Part shown: piece by piece, positions 1 through 8,045 of the stretch
How positions within the stretch are numbered: the stretch's first letter is position 1
Layout of the letters: each line of letters begins with the position of its first letter
IMG/VR virus record: IMGVR_UViG_3300048130_000131
Span: 1 to 22,574 of that record
DNA: 22,574 bases
Strand: one strand, 5' to 3'
DNA from: a virus
Program-made: the position numbers and the translations under genes
Notes under the pieces: generated by a model
Told to the model about the DNA's origin: nothing
Databases searched by the model: none
Seen by the model: the letters and a program-made list of their open reading frames with translations, nothing else

Positions 1-270
1 TCTGATTGGATACTCCGAGTCAATAGCATCGAAATAATTTTGGTTACCCCATATACCTTTTGCAGAGTTTGCCTTCGGGTTAAATAATTCATACCCTTCA
101 CGGCGAAGCTCTCCATCCGTCTCCCTACGAAAGTTTATCTTGGTGGTGTAATTTGCTGAGGATGAAAGGAAGTTGGACTCCTGCGTAATGGGTACATCAT
201 CAGATGCAGAACCAATCAAAGCACCGCCCTGTGCGGGGTGGATGGTTATGTTTCTATATCTTTTAGCCAT
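1..270 (-). CDS. Virion or tail protein, N-terminal part only
   Basis: The reading frame is open from the ATG at 270 to the window edge, giving 90 codons of a longer protein. It begins MAKRYRNITIHPAQGGALIG and contains the polar stretch RRETDGELRREGYELF. The start overlaps the stop of the upstream fibre gene by eight bases (ATGGCTAA). No Shine-Dalgarno sequence is visible, so translation is probably coupled. It is the last link of a chain of overlapping virion genes, so a structural role such as a tail tube/nozzle or stabilisation protein is likely. I recognise no family with certainty. The rest of the gene lies outside the window. Confidence 0.75.
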   Translation of the reverse strand, partial: MAKRYRNITIHPAQGGALIGSASDDVPITQESNFLSSSANYTTKINFRRETDGELRREGYELFNPKANSAKGIWGNQNYFDAIDSEYPIR

Positions 271-3200
271 GTGAGTACAACTCGTTCTTTAGTTGAGCGA
301 TCGCATCAAGAATATCTTGCTTGGTTGCAACACTAAGGTCTTTTCCTCTTTCGTTCTCTTGTATTGCATCAATTTGTGAGGGATAACATTTTACTCTATT
401 GCCCCATAGTTGAGCTTCTCCTGTTAGGGTAAGATACAAACCGCTACCATTTGTCTGTATGCGCAAATCGCCGTACTCACCAATGCTCCTGTCATAGCAC
501 ATGATGTACCCGAAACCGGAACTAACTCCCATCTCGGTAGCGAGACCATGCATGCTTGTGTCACCCGTAAACCACCCCTGCGCTCTCACCATGTTACTCG
601 ACTCAATCACTCCTCCGACATCAAGTGCGGCTCCGGGATTGGTGTTTTTTATACCGACTTTACCCGAAGAAGTGATGCGCATTGCTTCAGGTCTAGTGGT
701 TCCATTATCAGTACAAAAAGCCAGTGCTCCTTTTCGCAATGTTGCGCTTTCAGAAACCAAGCTTATGGAAGCTATATGATTATGTGTAAGTGCCTTTAAA
801 TTGAATTGTAAAGTTGCGTGATTATTCTCTGCTTCAGTCGTAGGATTGTTCGTTACACTAATAACGGAACTCGTTAAGTTGGGTACGCTTTGGGTATAAC
901 TTGTATCAACTTCAACTACGGGTCTAAAACTACCTCCTGAAATCGAGAGATTACCTCCTAAAATCGAGAGATCACCTCCTGAAATTTGCCAGCCCGCAGT
1001 AGTCCACAAAATAGACTTATCAGTTGTACCTTTGACCACAAGACCACCGCCATCTGCTGTTGCATCAGTTGGTGAATCGGTGGAAGCAAGCTCTATAATT
1101 TTATCGTCTACTTGTAATGTTGTTGAATTGATTGTGTTGGTTGCACCATAAACATTAAGGTTACCACGCACCGTTACATCGCTACCAACATCCAGTGTAG
1201 TTGATACCTTTACATCACCATTAACATCCAACTTGGCTGCAGGTTCATCGATACCGATCCCTACATTTAATGCCTCATCAATACGCATTGCCTCGACCTC
1301 TCCGACATTGAAAGAGACCACATTGCTACGCACAGTCTCCTCTACAGTTTCGGTAAGAGTGGTAATTGTTTCACCTACGGAAGTGGCTAAGCCATTATCT
1401 ACATCCTCCTGTGTGGCGGTTTGCTCAACTGCAACAGGCCCTGTCGTTTCCACAGCAGTTGCGGCTCTTTTTTCCTCCTCCTGAATAACAACAATGGTTT
1501 CACCTACGCTAGTGGCAAGACCTGCATCCACATCATCTTGAGTCGCTGTAGACTCCTGGGCAACATTACCCGCCTTCTCGACTTCGGTTGCTACTCTCTC
1601 TTGATTCTCCTTAGTGGTTACTATGGCTTCACCTACGCTTGTAGCTAATCCACTATCTACATCTTCCTGAGTCGCTAATGACTCTTCAGCTATAAGTACA
1701 TTTGATACCTCTCCTGATGTCGCAAGTCTTTCGGTAGGCTCGTCTACTTTGACAATAACCTCTCCAACTTGAGTAGCTAATCCGCTATCAACATCATCTT
1801 GGGTGGCGGTAGATTCTTGAGCAACTGGTTTATTTGTTGTCTCTTGAGTAGTCGCTATTCTCTCAACAGGCTCTTCGATTTTAACAATCGTTTCACCTAC
1901 ACTTACTGCAAGACCCGCATCTACATCATCCTGTGTAGCTACAACTTCTTCTGCTATAGTACCTGCTTGCTCTTGGGATGTTGCGAGTCTCTCGACTCCG
2001 CCCACTTCCTTAACAATAACTATCGTCTCCCCGACTGTTGTCGCTAATCCTAAATCTACATCTTCCTGAGTGGCAGTTTCTTGGATAGGAATGACATTAT
2101 CAATAAGCTCTTGCTCGGTCTTGGAGTCAGCTACTATCTCAGTAACGGTGACAATAGTTTCGCCCACGCTAGTGGCTAATCCTAAATCTACATCTTCCTG
2201 AGTCGCGGTCTGCTGGACAGGTATCGCCTCCTCAATAATCTCCTGATCGGTCTTAGAGTTAGTTTCGATCTCCGTGATGGTGATGATTTCTTCTCCCACA
2301 GAAGTGGCTAATCCTAAATCTACATCCTCTTGGGTTGCGGTCTGTTTAACAGGAACTGCATTGTCTATAATGTCCTGATTGCTAACTGAATTTTCGATAA
2401 CCTCTGTAACAGTTACGATTGTCTCACCAACGGAGGTGGCAAACCCATTGTCTACATCTTCCTGCGTGGCAACCTGCTCAACAGGCACTGCACTTTCTGC
2501 AAGCTCCTGCTCTGTTTTGGTGTTCGTAACTACTTCAGTTACAGTAGTGATTGTTTCGCCTACAGAAGTAGCAAGTCCCGCATCCACATCTTCCTGAGTG
2601 GCTGGTTTTTGAACCGGAGTCGAGTTTTGTAAAATCTCCTCAGGGGTAAGACTGCTTGTCTGCTCCACTTCAACCACTTCCTCAGAGAAAACGGGACCCA
2701 AGGGGATCTTCGTCCAATCCGTAGAGGATATTTTAAAGTAAAGGTTTTCGGAGTCGTATGCAAAATCTCCCTGATGACCAGTTGCGTCGGTATTGCCTGC
2801 GGGTGTGAAATTGTACCGAAGTGCGTTTATATAATCCTGTATCTTCTGATCCGCCTCCGAAGTGGTGTAAATATCGAAAGAACTAAGAGTAATATTGTGT
2901 GGATTTGATTCAGCTATGTGCTGATTAAATAGCTCGAGGACATTAACATTGGGAACGAGATCAAGTCCTACATCCGTCTTGCTTACACTGTGTGGATTGC
3001 TCGTGGATGCAATATGCTCATTGATTCCACTAGGTAAACCACCACCTGCGGCTACCATCTCTGAGGGAGTTAGATTCTCAACTTTATCCAAACCAACTTG
3101 CGATTTGGTTACATCGTGAGGGTTATCCTTTAATGCTGTATGATCCTGTACAAGTAAGTTTGTTTTACTCTGTATTTCCCCACCTAGTCCGTCGATCTCT

Positions 3201-3940
3201 GTATGATCGTGATTGTGTGGAGCATAGGAGATAGTCTCCAGCATACTGTTTACTTCAGTCTTCGTGAAGTAGTCATTCAGGAAGTTTAAATCAATTATGT
3301 CATCAAGAACATGGTCGTGGTCGGGGCCAACAAGGGATGCTAATTCGTTTTTTGTCGCTAAGCCTTGAAGTGCGATATTGATGTCATCAATGGCAGACTG
3401 AAGTGCGGCAACCTCTTCTGTTTCGTCTGAAAGCTCTATGTTAGTGATACTATCCATGAGCGAGTCACGGATACTATTAAGTTCTGTAATTGAAGCCCGC
3501 AGATCCAAGTCAGCCTGTAGTCCTGTTATATCTGCTATGGTATGATTATGTACTAAACCCGCCCGATCTCCCACTTGTGCAGTTAGGCTTGTTATATCTG
3601 CCTCTAAATTATTTATCTGCCCGGCAAAGGGTAGTCCATTGATGGTTGTATCTACAGCTACAAGTAAATTGTCTACCTCTGCTTTATCATAGTAACCCTG
3701 AGCAAAAGATGCTTCCCCTCCCTCCAAGGTTGTAACACGACCCATTAAATCGGAAATCTTTGTGTTAAGCTCAGACCCTGCGGAAGCTGAAAGAGGTTTT
3801 ACCGTAGAGGATGATGTTAATCCTGTTACTAAATCCTCAACAATAAGGGATGAATCAATAAGGTCTGCAAAGTCCGACTCATCAAGAGTCGCACCCATCA
3901 TAAAATAAGACTTAAGGGTCGTTCTGTTTTGTACGCTCAT
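263..3940 (-). CDS. Large repeat-containing tail fibre
   Basis: 1225-aa fibrous protein. Residues 1-30 (MSVQNRTTLKSYFMMG, then FADLIDS) resemble attachment segments of phage fibres. Residues 60-240 are heptad-like and probably coiled coil. HxH-type motifs follow at about 131 (HNHTIADITGL), 208 (DHDH) and 242 (HNHDH); such motifs bind metal in some trimeric fibres. NPH-x-V-x-K-x-x-VGL motifs occur near 273 and 316, with a looser NPHNITL at 347; these are common fibre modules. Residues 447-887 hold ten 44-aa repeats. The C-terminal third has fibre signatures such as VGIGIDEPAAKLDVNGDV and KVGIKNTNPGAALDVGG. The start overlaps the previous stop (ATGA). It is likely the host-binding fibre; no enzyme domain is visible. 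Family is strong, receptor unknown. Confidence 0.88.
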   Translation of the reverse strand: MSVQNRTTLKSYFMMGATLDESDFADLIDSSLIVEDLVTGLTSSSTVKPLSASAGSELNTKISDLMGRVTTLEGGEASFAQGYYDKAEVDNLLVAVDTTINGLPFAGQINNLEADITSLTAQVGDRAGLVHNHTIADITGLQADLDLRASITELNSIRDSLMDSITNIELSDETEEVAALQSAIDDINIALQGLATKNELASLVGPDHDHVLDDIIDLNFLNDYFTKTEVNSMLETISYAPHNHDHTEIDGLGGEIQSKTNLLVQDHTALKDNPHDVTKSQVGLDKVENLTPSEMVAAGGGLPSGINEHIASTSNPHSVSKTDVGLDLVPNVNVLELFNQHIAESNPHNITLSSFDIYTTSEADQKIQDYINALRYNFTPAGNTDATGHQGDFAYDSENLYFKISSTDWTKIPLGPVFSEEVVEVEQTSSLTPEEILQNSTPVQKPATQEDVDAGLATSVGETITTVTEVVTNTKTEQELAESAVPVEQVATQEDVDNGFATSVGETIVTVTEVIENSVSNQDIIDNAVPVKQTATQEDVDLGLATSVGEEIITITEIETNSKTDQEIIEEAIPVQQTATQEDVDLGLATSVGETIVTVTEIVADSKTEQELIDNVIPIQETATQEDVDLGLATTVGETIVIVKEVGGVERLATSQEQAGTIAEEVVATQDDVDAGLAVSVGETIVKIEEPVERIATTQETTNKPVAQESTATQDDVDSGLATQVGEVIVKVDEPTERLATSGEVSNVLIAEESLATQEDVDSGLATSVGEAIVTTKENQERVATEVEKAGNVAQESTATQDDVDAGLATSVGETIVVIQEEEKRAATAVETTGPVAVEQTATQEDVDNGLATSVGETITTLTETVEETVRSNVVSFNVGEVEAMRIDEALNVGIGIDEPAAKLDVNGDVKVSTTLDVGSDVTVRGNLNVYGATNTINSTTLQVDDKIIELASTDSPTDATADGGGLVVKGTTDKSILWTTAGWQISGGDLSILGGNLSISGGSFRPVVEVDTSYTQSVPNLTSSVISVTNNPTTEAENNHATLQFNLKALTHNHIASISLVSESATLRKGALAFCTDNGTTRPEAMRITSSGKVGIKNTNPGAALDVGGVIESSNMVRAQGWFTGDTSMHGLATEMGVSSGFGYIMCYDRSIGEYGDLRIQTNGSGLYLTLTGEAQLWGNRVKCYPSQIDAIQENERGKDLSVATKQDILDAIAQLKNELYSHG
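1280..2602 (-). repeat. Ten 44-aa (132-bp) repeats in the tail fibre
   Basis: Ten copies of a unit built on ATQEDVDxGLATSVGETIV recur at an exact 44-residue period, at about residues 447-887 of the fibre. Copies 1-4 share a linker with a (K/N)xEQELxExAxPV-like segment. Copies 5-9 carry a different linker (ER-(I/L)-AT followed by VAQES). There are therefore two repeat subfamilies. The core resembles the ATQ-x-E-V-D-A-G motif frequent in tail-fibre proteins. Boundaries are approximate. Confidence 0.85.
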
Positions 3941-4710
3941 CCTATTACTGTGTCCTCCAGTGCCCCACCAAGCATACTCGTTAAGGCTGACGGGTCGGAT
4001 GGGGTCTCATATTGTTTACGGTTTATGTATATTTGTGAGCGCTCTTTTTGGTACATCTGCATGTACGCTTGATACATCGATAGGTCATTCTCGACATCTT
4101 TTGATAACTCGGCTTTGACATAATCAGAGACTGCCTTTGCCTCCATTTCGTCTAATATTACGGGTCGATTTTTTTCGTCGTCCGACGCTTTATAAATCGG
4201 GGTGTATGAAAGTTCTCCTGAGTGGTACAGGTATAGTGCCTCATCATCTCTTACCTTGGGTGCTATCCAAAACTTGCCATCGCCGAATGCAATTCTGCCT
4301 GGTAATCCCTTAGACTTCTCTAGGTTTCCACTATCTATGAGGTTGAATCTTTGTTCCCACGGAATCTTTTGGGGATAGAAGTACTGAGAAATGTCCTGTC
4401 CATTATCATTGGTAGGGATTCTTCTTATGATGATCTGCTTGATTCGTGCATTAGGAACCGCGAATACACCCTTGTGTACATTCAGGTCTTCTGCATTTAC
4501 TGCATTCAAATCTATTGGGTCAGGCTCAACTAGAGTAGAACCCGCATAGTGACTAAATTGATGATCCCGCAACTCCTTCACATAGGTGGATAAGTCACGA
4601 ACAGCGTTTGCTATTAAAGAGTCTATCTTCTCCTGAACTCCCCTACCTTTACGCTCGCTATCAACCAAAAGGAAAACCCGAACCTTATCATTAAACTGTT
4701 GCCAATTCAT
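3937..4710 (-). CDS. Putative head-tail adaptor (neck) protein
   Basis: 257 aa. It starts MNWQQFNDKVRVFLLVDSER and is helical at both ends, with a beta-rich middle containing FGDGKFWIAPKVRDDEALYL and YHSGELSYTPIY. This layout, with an N-terminal helix pair ending in a region that maps residues to preferred sidechains and a C-terminal helix with DEMEAKAVSDYVKAEL, fits the adaptor proteins that sit beneath the portal in short-tailed phages (T7 gp11, P22 gp4 and SU10-type families). That assignment is inferred from pattern and position, not a firm match. A good Shine-Dalgarno (GGGAGG) lies about six bases before the ATG, and the start overlaps the previous stop (ATGA). The next gene overlaps its stop in the same way. 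Confidence 0.6.
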   Translation of the reverse strand: MNWQQFNDKVRVFLLVDSERKGRGVQEKIDSLIANAVRDLSTYVKELRDHQFSHYAGSTLVEPDPIDLNAVNAEDLNVHKGVFAVPNARIKQIIIRRIPTNDNGQDISQYFYPQKIPWEQRFNLIDSGNLEKSKGLPGRIAFGDGKFWIAPKVRDDEALYLYHSGELSYTPIYKASDDEKNRPVILDEMEAKAVSDYVKAELSKDVENDLSMYQAYMQMYQKERSQIYINRKQYETPSDPSALTSMLGGALEDTVIG

Positions 4711-5171
4711 TTTCTACCTCCCGGTGTGTAGTAAAATCCGACAACCATAGGGCATAGAATGACAACGAAATAGGCACTTAAATGTCCGGTGGTGACCATA
4801 ATGGGCGACTGTTTAGCAGGAAAAGAGAGGAGCCCGAAGAGGAACTCTGCTTTCCCTTCTCCACTTGCGTTGCTGAGGGTGATGATTTCTGCTGAGGGGT
4901 AAAGGGTGCAAAGAATGACGACCGCTGAGAGGGTTCCGATGAGGATGAGTGCGAGCAACCTCCTTGTGGCACGAGTGAAAGCACCACCAGGGCCATTATT
5001 AAGTTGTTGCTGAAATTTAAGTGCAAATTCATTTCCTCGTGCCTCCCTTGCTAATTCTAGTTCAAATTTTTGTTGGCGATTGTCCGCTATTGTTCCGAAC
5101 ACACCTTTAAGGATAGAACCTAAAGCGGCACTACCTCCTCCAGTTAAAAACATTGTAAGTAATTCAAACAT
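4707..5171 (-). CDS. Holin-like or virion membrane protein
   Basis: 154 aa from the ATG at 5171, chosen because GGGAGG lies six bases upstream and the ATG overlaps the preceding stop (ATGTTTGA). A longer in-frame reading exists but would run into the neighbouring gene. Residues 1-29 are Gly-rich and hydrophobic. A charged helix follows (RQQKFELELAREARGNEF). Two clear membrane segments come next: RLLALILIGTLSAVVILCTLY near 88-108 and LSAYFVVILCPMVVGFYY near 131-148. This resembles the three-helix holin-like proteins found in phage and gene-transfer-agent clusters. A lysis role is possible, but a membrane-acting virion protein is the alternative. Confidence 0.55.
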   Translation of the reverse strand: MFELLTMFLTGGGSAALGSILKGVFGTIADNRQQKFELELAREARGNEFALKFQQQLNNGPGGAFTRATRRLLALILIGTLSAVVILCTLYPSAEIITLSNASGEGKAEFLFGLLSFPAKQSPIMVTTGHLSAYFVVILCPMVVGFYYTPGGRK

Positions 5172-5892
5172 TTGCTCCCTCCCAAACTTTCTTAGACCTA
5201 GACTCAGATAGACTCTCATGAAGGGTAGCCTCACTAAAGTATCCCTCGAAGTACCTGTCGTCCATTCTGCCTATATTGAGATGACTAAATACTATGTCAC
5301 CAGCAGGTAAAAGGGATGCCCCTTGAGATGTACCTGTATTAGCCTCTAGCACCCGATTGTTATTTTGTGCTTTATCTGTGCCTGTAAATATCCTGGTAAC
5401 CTTATCGTTTATATCGCCAAGAATTACTTTCTTATTATTAAAGCTTACTCTACCGACGCTTGATGGTTCGATTGTGATCTTATCATAACCCCATCCTCCT
5501 ATTAAAGGTCTAGCCTGAACACCTGAACCCTTAACAGTAAGTGTAAAATCCCCAAGGCTAAACGGGCTAGGTAGGTCTATCTTCATGTATTGACCAAGTT
5601 CAAACTTAGCGACAATTCCATTACTGATTTGGACTGTGGGTTGCAGGCTCATATCCTCCTGAACTGCATGGTAGGGTGTGTGCCCTTTGTGTACCTTTTG
5701 GTCGTATATCTTTATGATCTTATCACCATCTTGCACCTGTTCTTCAGGGTAATCATACTCATATCCGCCCCTCTTAAACCTAAACAAAGGACCCTCGTAT
5801 CCGTACCTCAACTTCCTGTTTACCGATAAAGCAAAAACCGCAGGCATAACATCTGCGGGGAGAAATCTTGCAGCTCTTTTAGCAAGGATCAT
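5164..5892 (-). CDS. Virion protein with lectin-like beta-sandwich
   Basis: 242 aa from the ATG at 5892, which overlaps the preceding stop (ATGA); GGGGA sits nearby as a possible ribosome site. After a short leader the sequence reads ALSVNRKLRYGYEGPLFRFK, then an acidic stretch and IKIYDQ, then QPTVQISNG. That order matches the concanavalin-like domain related to the arabinofuranosidase-B catalytic fold, often found in phage tail proteins (typically YS-x-RKLR-x-x-Y-x-G, then a WYDQSG-like turn, then QP-x-I-x-x-NG). Here WYDQ is changed to IYDQ. Sugar binding at the host surface is inferred; whether it cleaves sugar cannot be told. It is likely a tail decoration or fibre-associated protein. 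Confidence 0.6.
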   Translation of the reverse strand: MILAKRAARFLPADVMPAVFALSVNRKLRYGYEGPLFRFKRGGYEYDYPEEQVQDGDKIIKIYDQKVHKGHTPYHAVQEDMSLQPTVQISNGIVAKFELGQYMKIDLPSPFSLGDFTLTVKGSGVQARPLIGGWGYDKITIEPSSVGRVSFNNKKVILGDINDKVTRIFTGTDKAQNNNRVLEANTGTSQGASLLPAGDIVFSHLNIGRMDDRYFEGYFSEATLHESLSESRSKKVWEGANV

Positions 5893-6602
5893 ATGAGTTC
5901 CCCGAAGGCATACCAAGAATCAACATTCCAATAAACTGTGCATGCCGAATATCTCTGAGATAACTTTGTTCCATTTGCCTTTACATCAGAGGCTAGCGTG
6001 GTGGTTGATCCAAGTCCTACATGGACAATGTTAAATACTGCACCCTCCTCCCCTACGGGAAAACTTATTACAGTGTCAGACCCCGACGGATCTGAGTGTA
6101 TGATTGCACCAGTCTGAGAATTATCAAGTGTCGTGTCCCCGGTTATGTTGACTATCACGGCATGGGTATTCGACTTACCCTTAACTACTCCTGCAGTAAG
6201 AGTACCGCCTACAGTAAGAGTACCGTCTACAGTAAGAGTACCGTCTACTACGGCATCTTCATAAATCTTAGCAGAATCAACATAAAGATCGTAATCATGT
6301 ACAGCACTAGGTACACGAAGTGTGTTGTAGTTCGATATACTTAGATCAAAGTATGGTCGTACGCGATCAGCCTGAAGTAATGTTTCCCAGTACTCACTAG
6401 AGGGATAAACAAGCACATCGTTCACCCATGGAGCAAAGCCATTAGTTGGGTCACCCCCATCAAGAACATTTAAATCATGATCACCCGATATTACATGAAC
6501 AGCATAATTATCAGGATTAGGTGCCTCGGAAGAAGATCCTTCTACAAAAGATATAAACTGATGAGTAGGACTATAGCCCGCACTGACATTTGAGGAAATC
6601 AT
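5889..6602 (-). CDS. Short fibre-like protein
   Basis: 237 aa, starting at an ATG that overlaps the preceding stop (ATGA). The N-terminal half is soluble and aromatic-rich, and may anchor the protein. A short repeat follows at about residues 119-138 (DGTLTVDGTLTVGGTLTAG), typical of the slim beta-helical shafts of fibres and spikes. The C-terminal portion (TVISFPVGEEGAVFNIVHVG, ending WNVDSWYAFGELI) resembles a terminal knob domain seen in several tail fibres. It probably works together with the large fibre further along the operon. The family call rests on motif style rather than a named domain. Confidence 0.6.
   Translation of the reverse strand: MISSNVSAGYSPTHQFISFVEGSSSEAPNPDNYAVHVISGDHDLNVLDGGDPTNGFAPWVNDVLVYPSSEYWETLLQADRVRPYFDLSISNYNTLRVPSAVHDYDLYVDSAKIYEDAVVDGTLTVDGTLTVGGTLTAGVVKGKSNTHAVIVNITGDTTLDNSQTGAIIHSDPSGSDTVISFPVGEEGAVFNIVHVGLGSTTTLASDVKANGTKLSQRYSACTVYWNVDSWYAFGELI
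6193..6246 (-). repeat. Three tandem 18-bp repeats
   Basis: Plus-strand unit ACAGTAAGAGTACCGTCT occurs at 6211-6228 and exactly again at 6229-6246, with a copy differing at two bases at 6193-6210. It encodes six residues per copy (TLTVDG-like) in the fibre shaft. Near-perfect DNA identity suggests recent expansion by slippage. Confidence 0.9.
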
Positions 6603-7465
6603 AGTGCGAAGAATCCGCTAATGTGGACTGGGTTGGTGTTGTCAGCATAGTTTCCGGCATCGCTTCCCAAGTTTATAGCTTCATACTCCGCAGTATTGTG
6701 CATACAAGGATAAACGAAATTTCCGCCATGACCGATATGCTCTATGGATTGTGCTGACTTTTCCTGCAGGACAATTGGATCTACGATCATAGAATCACCT
6801 TCTGTGTCAATATGCAGAATTGAACCGATCATATTATTCGTACCAAAAACACCAGGCTGATCTGTCAGTAGAGTATCTCTTGTGCCTAACTCCATGTTTT
6901 CAAGAAACGCACTATATGTACCAGCATCAGGGTTAAGTCTGATTGTAACCTTTGATTTCGTGTTACTTTGTGAGTTTGAGGGTGTAAGTGTTACAGCACC
7001 TGCTCCATCCATACCAATACGAGTCACATCATCAAAGATTGAGAAGGTAATAGAGTAGTCCGTACTTGGTAACTCAACCGTGAAGTCAACTTCTGTCCCA
7101 TCTAACATGGCATTATTACCGAGAGGTCGATGGCATGCACCAACTACCTTAGCTCCAACCATACCGTCATCTAGTCGCCTGCCGGATTCAATTGTTCCTA
7201 TCCATTCGGGAAAAGCATTATCCTCAAAGTCATCCACCATTTTAGGAACAAAGCGAGGTCTCATGCCTATGACCTTGCCCGAAAGGTTGGATACCCTAAA
7301 GCTACTTGCTCGATGCCAGGGTAAAGGGGTGTACTTATCTGTAACTGTGCAACCAAAAGTGCCAAACTGTCTGACCTTAGTTGTTACAACGAGCCGATTG
7401 TCGTCTACCCCAACATAGGTTGGATCAGTTATTGCCCCACGATTGTTATAGTTTACTACATTCAC
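6599..7465 (-). CDS. Uncharacterised virion protein
   Basis: 288 aa with a GTG start at 7465. That start is chosen because GGGGA lies about ten bases upstream and because GTG overlaps the stop of the holin-like gene (GTGA). No ATG earlier in the frame fits. The sequence is beta-rich and Gly/Asp/Asn-rich (for example PEWIGTIESGRRLDDGMVG) with few long helices. The end reads TNPVHISGFFAL, a compact hydrophobic terminus like those of beta-structured virion proteins. Its place between capsid and fibre genes suggests a tail, fibre-base or head-decoration role. I recognise no family. Confidence 0.65.
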   Translation of the reverse strand: MNVVNYNNRGAITDPTYVGVDDNRLVVTTKVRQFGTFGCTVTDKYTPLPWHRASSFRVSNLSGKVIGMRPRFVPKMVDDFEDNAFPEWIGTIESGRRLDDGMVGAKVVGACHRPLGNNAMLDGTEVDFTVELPSTDYSITFSIFDDVTRIGMDGAGAVTLTPSNSQSNTKSKVTIRLNPDAGTYSAFLENMELGTRDTLLTDQPGVFGTNNMIGSILHIDTEGDSMIVDPIVLQEKSAQSIEHIGHGGNFVYPCMHNTAEYEAINLGSDAGNYADNTNPVHISGFFAL

Positions 7466-7617
7466 TTTTTATCTTTCCCCTTTAGCTTCATGTAAATGCT
7501 AACACTCACATGAACAGCCGTCAACAATGCGCAGGCAGTCGCCGCGTATAAATGGATTGTTTCCAGGGTGTAGCTAGCGAAAGTTCCCGCCAGTCCCACC
7601 GCAGAATGCTTATCCAT
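7462..7617 (-). CDS. Small holin-like membrane protein, 51 aa
   Basis: This short gene starts at the ATG at 7617 and ends at TGA 7462-7464. A purine-rich ribosome site (AAGGGAAAGAG) precedes the ATG. Its ATG shares a base with the previous stop (TAATG), and its stop overlaps the next GTG (GTGA), so it fits the coupled operon exactly. The 51 residues start MDKHSAVGLAGTFASYTLE. One membrane helix follows at about 21-42 (IHLYAATACALLTAVHVSVS) and then a Lys-rich tail (KLKGKDKK). That layout matches small class II-type holins such as T7 gp17.5, which open the inner membrane at lysis. Function is inferred from architecture only. Confidence 0.7.
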   Translation of the reverse strand: MDKHSAVGLAGTFASYTLETIHLYAATACALLTAVHVSVSIYMKLKGKDKK

Positions 7618-7979
7618 TACTCTTTCCCTTCAAGAGGGTCTTCAACTTCAGCTTCTGCAACCTCTACTAAATCCTCTGCCTTAGACTGCTCCGATTCTTT
7701 GCTTTCGGTCTCTGCATACACTGCATTGGGATCCTTGGCTGGGTCTTGGGGTAGCGTCCTGAAAGCCCGAAAACTTGTTGGCACTATCGTCAGCTTTTTT
7801 TTTAGCTCTTCGAATTGCTCCTCGGATAGTTCTTCGACTAAGTCTCCGTGCATCTTAAGCAGGATTTTAGCATCCTTATTTTCATAAGAACCTATGCCAC
7901 GCTTTTTAACACCATTAGAGAAAGGTTGTACTTCTGCCCCGTAATCATAAGGCATCTTTTTGAAATATAAATGTTTCAT
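7617..7979 (-). CDS. Small acidic protein of unknown function
   Basis: 120 aa. The first 30 residues are mixed and basic (MKHLYFKKMPYDYGAEVQPF). The middle is helical and charged (VEELSEEQFEELKKKL), and the C-terminal 35 residues are strongly acidic (ETESKESEQSKAEDLVEVAE and onward). A helix of this kind followed by a disordered acidic tail is common in small head-completion or capsid-associated proteins, but I do not recognise this one. It lies just after the capsid gene. The ATG at 7979 sits a few bases after a strong GC hairpin and its T-run, with no good ribosome site unless the GGGG of the hairpin serves. An internal ATG at 7955 is an alternative start. Confidence 0.6.
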   Translation of the reverse strand: MKHLYFKKMPYDYGAEVQPFSNGVKKRGIGSYENKDAKILLKMHGDLVEELSEEQFEELKKKLTIVPTSFRAFRTLPQDPAKDPNAVYAETESKESEQSKAEDLVEVAEAEVEDPLEGKE

Positions 7980-7983
7980 ATAT

Positions 7984-8032
7984 AAAAAAACCCCACCCCC
8001 CTCCTCCGCATGGATTCAGGGGGTAAGGGTTG
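7984..8032 (-). terminator. GC-rich hairpin with T-run after the capsid gene
   Basis: Read on the minus strand, AACCCTTACCCCC can pair with GGGGGGTGGGGTT across a 17-base loop, with one or two bulges. Seven Ts follow. It begins about 14 bases after the capsid stop codon. This fits an intrinsic terminator or a partial one that sets a high ratio of capsid to downstream tail transcripts. The same G-run could also mask the ribosome site of the next gene. Confidence 0.65.
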
Positions 8033-8045
8033 TTAAAGGTTGTGA

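Noticed and set aside
1280-2602. CRISPR-like repeat array
   Set aside because: The repeats are 132-bp degenerate coding units in one continuous protein frame, without spacers.
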